Below are positions 47,708-56,866 of a stretch of DNA of 64,000 nucleotides, in pieces. Each line of letters begins with the position of its first letter. The stretch's first letter is position 1. Origin of the DNA: Paraclostridium tenue. Lineage in GTDB: Bacteria; Bacillota; Clostridia; Peptostreptococcales; Peptostreptococcaceae. The stretch covers positions 1-64,000 of the forward strand of contig NZ_JADPFO010000007.1 in NCBI RefSeq assembly GCF_015668515.1, read 5' to 3'. The position numbers and the translations under genes are program-made. The notes under the pieces are model-generated. The model searched no databases and had not been told where the DNA came from. It worked only from the letters and a program-made list of their open reading frames with translations.

Positions 47708-48481
47708 ATGGAAATCTTATATTTTATTGTTGCTGCTTTTTCTACTATAATAGGATCATCTGTTGGATTAGGAGGCGGAGTTATAATAAAGCCAGTATTA
47801 GAAACTTTAAGTGATTACTCCCTTCCTACAGTTAATTTATTGTCGTCTTCAACCATATTTGTAATGTCTATAGTTACTGTATTTTATCAATTAAAGAAAA
47901 AGGATAAGATAAATCTTAAAAATACAATTGTAGTTGCTCTAGGATCTATAATTGGTGGAGTCATAGGACAAAATATAATGGATATTATAGCAAAAAAAGG
48001 GATTAATATGGGAATTGTTAGTAATATCCAAAATATAATTTTGATAGTTATATTAATAATTGTTTTTATTTATATGAAAAATAAAGATAATATTAAAACA
48101 CACAATATAAATAACATTGTATTAATTGGATGTTTAGGAATATTTTTAGGATCTATATCTGCATTTTTAGGAATTGGAGGAGGACCACTTAACGTAGCGG
48201 CTTTTACTATATTATTTTCTATGTCAACAAATGAAGCAGCGAGAAACTCTATAATAGTTATATTTTTCTCACAAGGGTCTAAAATTCTTTCAGTGGCTCT
48301 AACAACAGGATTTTCTAGCTATAAACTAGAAATACTACCTTTAATGATGGCGGGAGGAGTTATTGGTGGAATTGTTGGTTATAGGATAAATAAGTCTGTT
48401 TCAGAAAAAAATATAATAACAATATTTGATACTGTACTTATAAGTATAGTTTTATTAAATGTATATAATATCTTTAAATAA
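47708..48481 (+). CDS. TauE/SafE-type membrane transporter (DUF81)
   Basis: This 257-residue protein has about eight hydrophobic segments and two internally similar halves. Each begins with a glycine-rich motif (GSSVGLGGGVIIKPVL and ISAFLGIGGGPLNVAAF). This is the TauE/SafE family of proposed exporters of sulfite, sulfoacetate and similar anions. The substrate cannot be deduced. TAGGAGAA precedes the ATG. A link to the sulfur-handling genes 22 kb upstream is possible but unsupported. Confidence 0.85.
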   Translation: MEILYFIVAAFSTIIGSSVGLGGGVIIKPVLETLSDYSLPTVNLLSSSTIFVMSIVTVFYQLKKKDKINLKNTIVVALGSIIGGVIGQNIMDIIAKKGINMGIVSNIQNIILIVILIIVFIYMKNKDNIKTHNINNIVLIGCLGIFLGSISAFLGIGGGPLNVAAFTILFSMSTNEAARNSIIVIFFSQGSKILSVALTTGFSSYKLEILPLMMAGGVIGGIVGYRINKSVSEKNIITIFDTVLISIVLLNVYNIFK

Positions 48482-48604
48482 ATTATTAATATTAGGGTGT
48501 TTTACTAAGTTAAATTCAAGGAAAGTTTGTCAATATCAAAAGACTATGATATTATATAAACCTATGAATAATTAGGAATAATAATGAACGGAGGATATTA
48601 AATT

Positions 48605-48946
48605 ATGGAAAATTTACCAAATTGCCCAAAATGTAATTCAGAATATACTTATGAAGATGGAAGTCTTTTAGTTTGTCCAGAATGTGCTTATGAATGGACT
48701 TTAGAATCTTCAAATGAAGAAGAAAATGTTATAAAAGATGTAAATGGGAATGTATTAAATGATGGAGATGCTGTAACAGTAGTAAAAGACCTTAAAGTAA
48801 AAGGAAGCTCATCATCTATAAAGATAGGAACAAAAGTAAAAAATATACGTTTAGTTCCTGATGCAACAGATGGACATGATATCGAATGCAAGATAGATGG
48901 ATTTGGAGCTATGAAGTTAAAGTCTAGTGTTGTTAAAAAAGCATAA
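48605..48946 (+). CDS. yjdM: YjdM/PhnA-like zinc-ribbon protein
   Basis: This 113-residue protein has an N-terminal zinc ribbon ([20 protein letters not shown] followed by CPECAYEW) and a C-terminal beta domain ([33 protein letters not shown]). The family is called PhnA or YjdM. Despite the old name, a role in phosphonate use is not supported by these neighbours. ACGGAGGA precedes the ATG, and it is a single-gene unit. Confidence 0.9.
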   Translation: MENLPNCPKCNSEYTYEDGSLLVCPECAYEWTLESSNEEENVIKDVNGNVLNDGDAVTVVKDLKVKGSSSSIKIGTKVKNIRLVPDATDGHDIECKIDGFGAMKLKSSVVKKA

Positions 48947-48980
48947 TTAAATTTAACAATATAATCAAAATCTACAATAT

Positions 48981-49020
48981 AAAAGCACTAATCTTTTAAA
49001 AAAGATTAGTGCTTTTATTA
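48981..49020 (+). terminator. Terminator after yjdM
   Basis: AAAAGCACTAATCTTTT and AAGATTAGTGCTTTT form a strong stem, followed by ATTAT. Confidence 0.85.
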
Positions 49021-49172
49021 TGATATTGGGTATCACGCTAAGAACTAACTTATAACGCTACCTTATACCGTAATTATTATATTTCTAGTATAATATAGTA
49101 ATAGAGTTGAATCAATAATAAATGATAAAAAATAATAATAAATAATAAAAAATGAAGTGAGAGGTGAAGCAT

Positions 49173-49898
49173 TTGTTTTTAGAGGAAAGGTATGAAAAGA
49201 TTATTGAAATAATTAAGATAAATGGTAGAGTAAAGGTTAAAGATTTATCTAATTTATTTGAAGTTACACAAGACTGTATTAGAAAAGATTTAAAAGAGCT
49301 AGAATCTAGAGGACATTTAAAAAGAGTGTATGGGGGAGCTATTCTACAAAGAGATTATGATGAGATTAAAAATATTGATAAAAGAAAAAATATTAATGTA
49401 GAGGAAAAGAAGGCTATAGCAGCAAAAGCAATTAGTTTGATAGATAATAATGACATAATATTTTTAGATGTTTCAACTAATAATTTAGAAATTGCAAAGG
49501 AATTAAATGAAACAGATAAAGAAATTACAGTAGTAACAAATATGATAGAAATTGTATTAGAATTAAGAAGTAATAAGAATATAAAAGTAATTTGTATTGG
49601 GGGAGAATTTAACAAAGAAGTAGGAGCTATAGTAGGAGCTGCTGCTGATAGGTATATAAGAAACTTTATCTTTGATAAATCATTTATAGGATTGTGTGGT
49701 ATTAATATAGAAACAGGATATATAAGTACGATTAATTTAGAAGATGGAAATACTAAGAGAACTATAATTGAATGCTCTAGTAAAAGTTATTTAGTAATGG
49801 AGAATGAGAAATTCAACTATGAAGAATTTTATAAATTTGCTAATTTAACTGAAGTAGCCGGTGTGATAACTGAAGATAAGATAATTAATGAAATTTAA
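49173..49898 (+). CDS. DeoR-family transcriptional regulator
   Basis: This 241-residue regulator has the DeoR helix-turn-helix (ERYEKIIEIIKINGRVKVKD, VTQDCIRKDLKELESRGHLK, VYGGA). A DeoRC sugar-phosphate sensor domain (IGLCGINIETGYIS) follows. It normally represses sugar or nucleoside use genes. No such gene is adjacent, so the target is unknown. The start is TTG at 49173 with GAGAGGTGA upstream. The in-frame GTG at 49164 is part of that site. Confidence 0.9.
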   Translation: MFLEERYEKIIEIIKINGRVKVKDLSNLFEVTQDCIRKDLKELESRGHLKRVYGGAILQRDYDEIKNIDKRKNINVEEKKAIAAKAISLIDNNDIIFLDVSTNNLEIAKELNETDKEITVVTNMIEIVLELRSNKNIKVICIGGEFNKEVGAIVGAAADRYIRNFIFDKSFIGLCGINIETGYISTINLEDGNTKRTIIECSSKSYLVMENEKFNYEEFYKFANLTEVAGVITEDKIINEI

Positions 49899-50056
49899 AT
49901 ATTTAGTGATTACTAAATTTATAAATATATCAATAACTGTATAAATAAAAAATACATATAATAACTATGTATGTGATTTACTAAAAAATTTGCAGATGCC
50001 AAAATTTTAAATACTAGAATAGTTAGATAATATGAAAGTTTTAGGTAGGTGTTTAT

Positions 50057-50674
50057 ATGAAGATATTTGCGATAGGACATTCTAATTATCCTTATGAGAA
50101 GTTTATTGAAATGATAAAAAAATACGGTATAGACTGTGTAGTAGACATAAGAGAAACACCATATTCTAAATATAATACTCAATATAATAGAGAGATATTA
50201 AGAGAAAATTTAAAATCTAGTGGATTTACATATGTATATATGGGGCATGAATTTGGAGCTAAAAGGCAGACTAAAGAATCATATAATGATGAGGGGTATG
50301 CAGATTTTGAAAAAGTAATTAAAGAAGAGTTATTTTTGAAAGGAATTGAAAGAATTACAAAAGGTCTACAGATGGGTTATAAAATAGTTTTATTAGGAGC
50401 TATGCAAGAACCTATAAGATGTCATAGAAGTATAATGTTAGGGAAATATTTAAATGAAAAAGGTTTTGATGTAAAATATATAATGCATGAAGGTAATATA
50501 GTTAATCAAGATTATATTGAAGAAGATTTGCTTAATAAGTATTTTAGTGATAGAAATCAATTAAGTATAGATAGTTTGTTAGGAACTGATAAATCAAGAG
50601 AAGAAATGATAGAAGAAGGTTATAAATTAGCTAATAAAGAAATTGGACATAGAACAGAAAATATAGGGAAATAA
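50057..50674 (+). CDS. DUF488 family protein
   Basis: This 205-residue protein begins with the family signature IFAIGHSNYPYEKFIEMIKK and has VVDIRETPYSKYNTQYN, then GHEFGAKR and LLGAMQEPIRCHRSIM. DUF488 proteins have a conserved cysteine/histidine/arginine set (here CHR near residue 122), but their activity is not settled. It precedes an unrelated 148-residue gene by 37 bases, perhaps co-transcribed. Confidence 0.87.
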   Translation: MKIFAIGHSNYPYEKFIEMIKKYGIDCVVDIRETPYSKYNTQYNREILRENLKSSGFTYVYMGHEFGAKRQTKESYNDEGYADFEKVIKEELFLKGIERITKGLQMGYKIVLLGAMQEPIRCHRSIMLGKYLNEKGFDVKYIMHEGNIVNQDYIEEDLLNKYFSDRNQLSIDSLLGTDKSREEMIEEGYKLANKEIGHRTENIGK

Positions 50675-50711
50675 ATATTAGATAAAATTATAGTATATGG
50701 GGGGATAGATT

Positions 50712-51158
50712 ATGATAATTGATTGTATGGATTGGCATTATAGGGATAATTATCCAGAGGGATTAGATAAAGTGCATGCAGCAACTCATATAGGTATATT
50801 TATAGCATGGATTATTGAAAATAATTTAGAAAGTGAAATTTTAAGAAAAGATTCATATAATGATATATATAATCTACGAGCAAGAAAAATAACTGGTAGA
50901 GAGTTTTTCTTAAATAATTGTAATAAGATATTTCAAGATAAGTTTATAGATAAAAAAGCTTTGGAATTTACTTTAGGATACTATTTGAGTAGCAGGGAAG
51001 ATTATTGTCAATATATTGCTGATTATAATGAAGTTTTTAAAAATGATAATATAAACTCATCTTATGAAGTAAAAGATATATGGGAAAATTACTATAGGGT
51101 ATTTTCGATTATAGATAAGAGATATAATGATTGGAAAATAAAAAATGAATATATTTAA
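50712..51158 (+). CDS. Unknown 148-residue cytosolic protein
   Basis: This is a soluble, mostly helical protein beginning MIIDCMDWHYRDNYPEGLDK and then HAATHIGIFIAWIIENNLES, a pattern seen in DUF7832-type proteins. I know no activity for it. A TATGGGGGG ribosome site precedes the ATG. It ends at a bidirectional terminator shared with tdh. Neighbouring proteins give no functional hint. Confidence 0.75.
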   Translation: MIIDCMDWHYRDNYPEGLDKVHAATHIGIFIAWIIENNLESEILRKDSYNDIYNLRARKITGREFFLNNCNKIFQDKFIDKKALEFTLGYYLSSREDYCQYIADYNEVFKNDNINSSYEVKDIWENYYRVFSIIDKRYNDWKIKNEYI

Positions 51159-51160
51159 GT

Positions 51161-51214
51161 AAAAAGACTATCTTAATTCCTTATTTAGAAGTAGACATTA
51201 AGATAGTCTTTTTT
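51161..51214. terminator. Bidirectional terminator between convergent genes
   Basis: AAAAAGACTATCTTAAT and ATTAAGATAGTCTTTTTT form a perfect 17-pair stem around a 19-base loop. T runs follow on both strands, serving the 148-residue gene and tdh. Confidence 0.88.
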
Positions 51215-51219
51215 ATTAA

Positions 51220-52194
51220 CTAAGCATGTTGTAAGTTTTCTTTACCTATACCTTTTTCTCCTAATTTTTCTATCATATCAGTAGTCATTTTACTTAAATC
51301 ATAATCAAATTTAAATCCCCATTCATTTATAGCACAAGATGCATCAATAGAATTTGGCCAAGATTCAGCTATAGATTGACGTACTGGATCGACCTTGTAT
51401 CCGAATTCAAATTCAGGTATATGTTTTTTTATTTCAGCAGCTACTTCTTCTGGTGAAAAGTTCATAGCAGTTATGTTAAATGCATTTCTATGAATTAACT
51501 TAGAACTATCAGCTTCAAGCAAATCTACAACAGCTTGAAGGGCATCAGGCATATACATCATATCCATTTTAGTGCCTTCTCCTATAAATGAGTCATATTT
51601 TTTATTTTTTAATGCTTCATAATATATATCAACAGCATAATCAGTAGTACCACCACCAGGAGGTGTTACATAAGAAATAAGTCCAGGGAATCGTACACTT
51701 CTTGTATCTACTCCAAATTTATTAAAATAATAATCAGCTAATAACTCACCAGCTACTTTAGTTACTCCATACATGGTATTAGGTCTTTGAATAGTATCTT
51801 GAGGTGTTAAATTTTTTGGAGAGTTAGGACCAAAAGCAGCTATAGAACTAGGTGCAAATAAAGTAGCTTTGATTTCCTTAGAAACTTCTAAAGCATTTAC
51901 CAAACCACCCATATTTAATTTCCATGCAGATTGAGGTTTTTGTTCTCCAACAGCAGAAAGTAAAGAGGCTAGGTGGATTATAGTATCTGCATTATGTTTT
52001 TTAGCCATTTTCCCCATAGATTCTATATCCATAACATTTAATGTTTCAAATAAACCATTGTTTGAAACTTCACTATCTTCTGCTATACGTATATCAGTAG
52101 CTAAAACATTATCTTTTCCATATTCTTTTCTAAGTTTAGCAGTTAACTCTGAACCTATTTGACCTAAAGCACCTGTTATAAGAATTCTTTTCAT
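51220..52194 (-). CDS. tdh: L-threonine 3-dehydrogenase (short-chain epimerase type)
   Basis: This 324-residue NAD-dependent enzyme of the extended short-chain family has a Rossmann motif GALGQIGSEL at residue 7, Ser/Tyr/Lys catalytic residues (YGVTKVAGE) and the family stretch FPGLISYVTPPGGGTTDYAV. It oxidises threonine to 2-amino-3-oxobutyrate. The gene for the next enzyme, kbl, lies directly upstream on the same strand. The presence of kbl rules out a sugar epimerase role with good confidence. Confidence 0.9.
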   Translation of the reverse strand: MKRILITGALGQIGSELTAKLRKEYGKDNVLATDIRIAEDSEVSNNGLFETLNVMDIESMGKMAKKHNADTIIHLASLLSAVGEQKPQSAWKLNMGGLVNALEVSKEIKATLFAPSSIAAFGPNSPKNLTPQDTIQRPNTMYGVTKVAGELLADYYFNKFGVDTRSVRFPGLISYVTPPGGGTTDYAVDIYYEALKNKKYDSFIGEGTKMDMMYMPDALQAVVDLLEADSSKLIHRNAFNITAMNFSPEEVAAEIKKHIPEFEFGYKVDPVRQSIAESWPNSIDASCAINEWGFKFDYDLSKMTTDMIEKLGEKGIGKENLQHA

Positions 52195-52227
52195 TTAATT
52201 TCCCCCTATAAAATATAATTAAAATAT

Positions 52228-53439
52228 TTATTTTATAACTCCTAATTCTTTACCTACTTTTTCATATATAGCTAAAGCTTCATCTAACATTTCTTTAGTG
52301 TGAGCTGCTGTTGGCATATTTCTAACTCTTCCAGTTCCTTTTGGAACAGTAGGAAATACTATAGATTTAGCATATACTCCTTCTTCTAATAATCTTTTAC
52401 TAAATAGTTGAGTTTTAGTTTCATCACCTATGATACAAGGTGTTATAGGCGTTTCACTATTTCCTATATTAAATCCTAAAGATTTTAAACCAGCTTTAAG
52501 ATAATTTCCATTTTCCCATACCTTTTTAACTAAAGTATCATCATTCATAAGTATATTTATTGCCTCAGTACAAGCAGCAGCAGCACCTGGAGTTAAAGAT
52601 GTAGAAAATAAGAAAGGTCTCCCTCTAACTTTTAACCAATCTATTAAATCTTTAGAACCTGCAACATATCCACCAACAACACCTATAGCTTTAGATAAAG
52701 TCCCTATTTGAAAATCAACTTTATCTGACAACCCAAAGTGTTTACAAGTTCCAGCTCCTTTACCAGTTACTCCTGAACCATGTGCATCATCAACGTAAGT
52801 AATTAAATCAAATTCTTCAGCTATTTCAACTATTTCTGGAAGTTTAGCAATATCTCCATCCATAGAGAAAACACCATCAGTTATAACCATAATTTTATTA
52901 TAAAGTCCACTTTCTCTAGCTTCTTTAGCTTTAACTTTTAAGTCATTCATATCTGAATGTTTAAATCTTATTATTTTAGAACCGGATAGTTTACACCCAT
53001 CTATGATAGAAGCGTGATTTAGTTCATCTGATAAGATTGCATCATTTTTATCCATTACACCCTGAATAGCACCCATATTGCAATTAAATCCAGATTGAAA
53101 AGCTATTGCAGCTTCAGTACCTTTAAATTTAGCTATAGTTTCTTCTAAAATATCATGTATCTCTAATGTTCCATTTATTGTTCTTACAGCACCGGCACCG
53201 GCACCGTATTTTTTTGTAGCATCTATACTTGAATTTATTAATCTTTCATCTGTAGCTAGCCCAAGGTAATTATTTGAAGATAAATTTATCAGTTTTTTTT
53301 CATTTATTGTTATGATAGGTCCGTTTGAACTTTGAAGGGAGTCAATTTTATTATATAAGCCTTTAGATTTTAAATCATTTAGGTTTTTATTAAGAAAAGT
53401 AGATAAAGCTTTGTTTTTTGTACTTGTATCTGAACTCAT
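52228..53439 (-). CDS. kbl: Glycine C-acetyltransferase (2-amino-3-ketobutyrate CoA ligase)
   Basis: This 403-residue PLP enzyme of the alpha-oxoamine synthase family has [41 protein letters not shown] and the PLP lysine in [16 protein letters not shown]. It splits 2-amino-3-oxobutyrate with CoA to glycine and acetyl-CoA, completing threonine breakdown begun by Tdh. AATTGAGGAGG precedes the ATG. The kbl-tdh pair forms one unit, and free glycine could feed Stickland fermentation (inference). Confidence 0.93.
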   Translation of the reverse strand: MSSDTSTKNKALSTFLNKNLNDLKSKGLYNKIDSLQSSNGPIITINEKKLINLSSNNYLGLATDERLINSSIDATKKYGAGAGAVRTINGTLEIHDILEETIAKFKGTEAAIAFQSGFNCNMGAIQGVMDKNDAILSDELNHASIIDGCKLSGSKIIRFKHSDMNDLKVKAKEARESGLYNKIMVITDGVFSMDGDIAKLPEIVEIAEEFDLITYVDDAHGSGVTGKGAGTCKHFGLSDKVDFQIGTLSKAIGVVGGYVAGSKDLIDWLKVRGRPFLFSTSLTPGAAAACTEAINILMNDDTLVKKVWENGNYLKAGLKSLGFNIGNSETPITPCIIGDETKTQLFSKRLLEEGVYAKSIVFPTVPKGTGRVRNMPTAAHTKEMLDEALAIYEKVGKELGVIK

Positions 53440-53700
53440 TTATTATCCTCCTCAATTATATTACTATACTAATATAATTTTAAGTTTTAAATTTAATAGT
53501 TGTAAATAATAATCGAAAATCAAATAATTGTAAAAAGAAACATAAATGACAATTAAGAAACACAATCATAAAATAAAAGCTAAATTAACAAAAAAAGTAT
53601 ATAAAATATTCATCCTTATACTATTAAAAATATAAAAAATTTGATATGCTATTAATTGATTTGCAAAACAACTTTAACAATAAAGGAAGGACATTATAAT

Positions 53701-54357
53701 ATGAATAAATTTAATTTTATTAAGGGATTAAAAGAGTATGCCATTGTAACTATAGGTGTAATTTTAGTAGCAATTGGAATACAGTATTTTTTTGCACCAA
53801 ATAATATAGCTGGTGGAGGCTTAAGTGGTTTAGCACTTATAATAAACTACTATATACCCAAACTATCTATAGGTACTATAATATTTTTAGGCAACTTAAT
53901 ATTATTTGCAATATCATTTATAGTAATAGGTGGAGATTTTGGATTAAAAACTATATATGCGAGTTTTATGCTATCAGTAGTGATAGAGTTTATGGATAAA
54001 ATATTAAAATCAACAGCGTTAACAACAAATTTATTAGCTGCTGTAATACTGGGAACGTTAGTAACAGCAATAGGTTTAGCTATGGTATTTGCTATCAATG
54101 CATCAACTGGAGGAACTGACATACTAGCTAAGATATTAAATAAATATACAACATTTAACATAGGTATATCACTTTTAATAGTAGATTTATTTGTAGCTAT
54201 TGTGGGAGGATTTACTTTTGGATTAGAAAAAGGTATATATTCTATGATGGTTATAGTTTTAAATGGATTATTGATAGATAGGGTAATAGAGAAGATAGAA
54301 AAAAACAGAAAAAATAAACTAACTGAAGAGGAAGAAACTTTAAAAAAAGTAGCATAG
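53701..54357 (+). CDS. YitT family membrane protein
   Basis: This 218-residue protein has about six hydrophobic segments (for example EYAIVTIGVILVAIGIQYFF, then APNNIAGGGLSGLALII) and the GGTD motif, as in YitT/DUF161 proteins. Most relatives have an extra C-terminal DUF2179 domain that reaches about 280 residues. This one ends after the last helix in a short charged tail, so it is a domain-minus form or a truncation. The ATG at 53701 has AAGGAAGG upstream. Confidence 0.85.
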   Translation: MNKFNFIKGLKEYAIVTIGVILVAIGIQYFFAPNNIAGGGLSGLALIINYYIPKLSIGTIIFLGNLILFAISFIVIGGDFGLKTIYASFMLSVVIEFMDKILKSTALTTNLLAAVILGTLVTAIGLAMVFAINASTGGTDILAKILNKYTTFNIGISLLIVDLFVAIVGGFTFGLEKGIYSMMVIVLNGLLIDRVIEKIEKNRKNKLTEEEETLKKVA

Positions 54358-54383
54358 TTTAATAATTATGCTACTTTTTTTAT
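54342..54383 (+). terminator. Terminator after the YitT gene
   Basis: AAAAAAAGTAGCATA and TATGCTACTTTTTTT form a perfect stem that includes the stop codon. Confidence 0.9.
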
Positions 54384-54406
54384 AAATAACTTGTGTTAAT
54401 TTCAAA

Positions 54407-54458
54407 TTTTCCTGGGAAATATTTAAATAATGAAAGTAAATTTGTTTCACGAAAAACC
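54407..54458. promoter_or_regulatory. Noc-site-like palindrome next to a parS-like sequence
   Basis: TTTTCCTGGGAAAT (54407-54420) matches the B. subtilis Noc-binding consensus ATTTCCCGGGAAAT at 12 of 14 positions. Twenty-two bases on, TGTTTCACGAAAAACC (54443-54458) matches consensus parS at 13 of 16. It shares 15 consecutive bases with the site between mnmE and mnmG on the opposite strand. No gene covers it. Confidence 0.5.
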
Positions 54459-54473
54459 ATAATATAAATAAAA

Positions 54474-54502
54474 AATTCTTAAGTTAAATCTTAACTTAAG
54501 AA
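54474..54502. terminator. Short perfect palindrome
   Basis: TTCTTAAGTTAA and TTAACTTAAGAA pair around a short ATC-type loop. It lies between the convergent YitT and TtcA-like genes and could end transcription on either strand, though the T tails are weak. Confidence 0.45.
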
Positions 54503-54510
54503 TCAACATA

Positions 54511-54667
54511 ACTAGTTTTTGTATAGGAGATATTAAAACTGTGTAAATGTGTATTACTTAGTAAGGATATATAAAAGATATTTTCAAGAACGTTAATAAA
54601 TATATATCTGTATTTAGTATAAAATACACAGTTTTTAATCATAGAATATCTCCGCAAATTAACTAGA
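54511..54667. repeat. 157-bp inverted-repeat element
   Basis: GGAGATATT then AAAACTGTGTA (54526-54545) pair with TACACAGTTTT (54625-54635) and AATATCTCC (54645-54653), the right side carrying a nine-base insertion. Outer CTAGTT / AACTAG ends (54512-54517, 54661-54666) and an inner GATATATA / TATATATC stem extend the fold. No transposase is present. It may be a non-autonomous mobile element or a structured RNA. Confidence 0.6.
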
Positions 54668-54748
54668 ATTACTTGAATAAATATTATCACAAAAATTTTT
54701 AAAAAAGTGAAAATTGGACTAACATTGCTTTTTTATGGAGTGAAATGA

Positions 54749-55474
54749 TTAAATATTTTTTATCTTATCTTTATTCCATATAAATAATTGATTTGAATTA
54801 TTTAATGATTTAAATAAATTTCTTTTAACATTAGGTATATCAGCATTAAGTTTTTGAATCAATTCTTTTATATTTTGTCTATTAGTATGACCATCAGCAG
54901 GACATGGATTTTCTATAACTGGATAATTATAATCTCTAGTTACTTTTTTAATCATATACTCATCTATATATACCATAGGTCTTATTACAGTTAAGCCTTG
55001 TCTATCAAGGTATGTTTTTGGAGAAAAACAGCTAACTCGACCTTCATAAAACATTGACATTAAAAAAGTCTCAACAGCATCATCTTTATGATGACCTAAT
55101 GCAACTTTATTACATCCTAATTTTTTTGCTGTATCGTTTAAAGCACCACGTCTTAAGTTTGCACATAATGAGCATGGATTTTTTTCTTTCCTTATGTCAA
55201 ATATTATTTCCTTTATATTTGTTTGGACTTCATGAAACTCAACTTCTAAATTCCTACATAAATCATATAATGGAGAATTATCAACTCCACCAGGATTTAA
55301 AGTTATTGCTATAAGTTCGAATTTTTGAGGTGAAAATTTTCTATAATTATTTAAAATATGGAGAAGCGTTAAGCTATCTTTTCCACCAGATAGACCTATT
55401 GCGATTTTATCTCCATCTTGTATCATATTAAAGTCATTTATCGCTTGTCTTGTTTTGCTAAGTAGTTTTTGCAT
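54749..55474 (-). CDS. TtcA-like tRNA thiolation enzyme
   Basis: This 241-residue ATP pyrophosphatase-domain protein has the PP-loop SGGKDSLTLL near residue 30 and cysteine pairs CSLC (about residue 100) and CPADGHTNR (about 195). The pattern is that of TtcA, which makes 2-thiocytidine-32 in tRNA using an iron-sulfur cluster. The related TtuA/Ncs6 type acts on position 54 or 34. The exact target in this organism is not certain. TTAGGAGGA precedes the ATG, and it is a single-gene unit. Confidence 0.85.
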   Translation of the reverse strand: MQKLLSKTRQAINDFNMIQDGDKIAIGLSGGKDSLTLLHILNNYRKFSPQKFELIAITLNPGGVDNSPLYDLCRNLEVEFHEVQTNIKEIIFDIRKEKNPCSLCANLRRGALNDTAKKLGCNKVALGHHKDDAVETFLMSMFYEGRVSCFSPKTYLDRQGLTVIRPMVYIDEYMIKKVTRDYNYPVIENPCPADGHTNRQNIKELIQKLNADIPNVKRNLFKSLNNSNQLFIWNKDKIKNI

Positions 55475-55830
55475 GTATATATTCCTCCTAAGAATATAGA
55501 TTATTCATTAAAAACTTATTATATCAGACTAGAATTTTTATAACAATCACAACAATATATATTTAATTTAAAGTATGTTTTCTATTAAATATTAAAATAA
55601 TAAGAGTAAAAAATTAAAATAATTAAATTTATATAGTATATACAATTTAATAAAAATATTGAAACATATATGTTAATGAGTCTTTAGAAAACGATATCAA
55701 AAAGTTTAAATAATAAAAATTTTCTAGAAAATATTGCAAAACGTCAAAATATGTGCTTTTTTGTCTAGAAAAGGTGTATATCTTTGTGTTAAAATATGAA
55801 AGTGATTCTTATGGGAGGGCGAAAACAAAA
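55475..55830. other. AT-rich divergent gap with TCTAGA palindromes
   Basis: I see no gene in these 356 bases. ATTTTCTAGAAAAT (55719-55732) is a perfect palindrome, and TCTAGAAAA recurs at 55764-55772, about 40 bases nearer the kinase gene. The first is close to, but one base longer than, the CodY-type AATTTTCNGAAAATT. The rest is A/T-rich without clear promoter elements. Confidence 0.45.
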
Positions 55831-56784
55831 ATGGCAAATAATACACAACCATATGCTTTAGTTTTTGGAGTATCAGTATTTGATATCTTCGGATTTACGC
55901 ATAATAATTATAGATGTAATGATTCAAATCCAGGAAAAGTTAAGACTTCTTTTGGTGGAGTTTGCAGAAATATAGCAGAAAATATGGCAAGAGTAGGAAT
56001 AAATACGAAGTTCATATCTATATTAGGTGATGATGAAACAGGAAGAAGAATGATGGAACATTCTAAAGTTATGAACTATGATATGGAAGATTCATTAGTA
56101 ATTAAAGGTGAAAGTACTCCTACATATATGGCAGTTTTAAACCATGAGGGAGAATTAGAATCAGCAGTTGTTGATATGAAAATAACAGATATGTTTACTA
56201 CAGAATTTATAGATTCTAAAGCTGATATAATAAGAAATTCTGAGTATATGTTTTTAGATTCGGATAAACCAGACATAGTTGAATATATATTAAAGACATT
56301 TAAGGATGAAACTAAGTTTGTATTAGATCCAGTGTCTGCATGTAAAGCTAAAAATATAAAACACTTAATAAAATATTTCCATACTATAAAGCCTAATAGA
56401 TATGAAGCTGAAATAATGTGTGGATTTGAAATAAAATCAGAAGAAGATTTAAGAAGAGCAGGAAAGTATTTTATCGACTTAGGAATAGAAAATGTATTTA
56501 TAAGTTTAGATGAAGATGGTATATACTACAATAATGGAGTTGAAGAAGGAACTATAAAAGCTAATAATGTTCCTGTTGTAAATGTTACAGGTGCTGGAGA
56601 TTCATTTGTAGCAGGATTAGGATACGGATATATGAAAAATATAAAATTAAAAGATACTGTTAAATATGCAGTAGCTATGTCTGTTTTAACAATAGCTCAT
56701 GAAGAGACTATCCATCCTGAAATGAGCGATGCCATTGTTTTAGAACATATAGAAAAAATTGATTGGACGGAAAAAGAATACTAA
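55831..56784 (+). CDS. psuK: PfkB-family kinase, probable pseudouridine kinase
   Basis: This 317-residue ribokinase-fold enzyme has DSNPGKVKTSFGGVCRNIAE, DPVSACKAKNIKHL, IKPNRYEAEIM and the catalytic NVTGAGDSFVAGL. These blocks resemble E. coli PsuK (DSNPGK, GGV.RNIA, DPVSA.K, LKPNR.EAE) more than ribokinase or fructokinase. It would phosphorylate pseudouridine to pseudouridine 5'-phosphate. The glycosidase PsuG, its usual partner, is not adjacent. The ATG at 55831 is chosen on homology; GGAGGG lies a rather long 12 bases upstream. Confidence 0.82.
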   Translation: MANNTQPYALVFGVSVFDIFGFTHNNYRCNDSNPGKVKTSFGGVCRNIAENMARVGINTKFISILGDDETGRRMMEHSKVMNYDMEDSLVIKGESTPTYMAVLNHEGELESAVVDMKITDMFTTEFIDSKADIIRNSEYMFLDSDKPDIVEYILKTFKDETKFVLDPVSACKAKNIKHLIKYFHTIKPNRYEAEIMCGFEIKSEEDLRRAGKYFIDLGIENVFISLDEDGIYYNNGVEEGTIKANNVPVVNVTGAGDSFVAGLGYGYMKNIKLKDTVKYAVAMSVLTIAHEETIHPEMSDAIVLEHIEKIDWTEKEY

Positions 56785-56805
56785 AATTTATATAATCAAA
56801 ATGAT

Positions 56806-56852
56806 AAAAGCTATAGATTTATGCAATTACATAAACCTATAGCTTATTTATT
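56806..56852. terminator. Bidirectional terminator between psuK and the M29 gene
   Basis: AAGCTATAG.TTTATG and CATAAA.CTATAGCTT form a long stem (one mismatch) with T-rich or A-rich flanks on both sides. Confidence 0.8.
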
Positions 56853-56866
56853 TACTAAAGACTAAA

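Noticed and set aside
54496-54690. Minus-strand frame of 64 codons in the inverted-repeat element
   Set aside because: There is no ribosome site, and the composition follows the palindrome rather than a protein.
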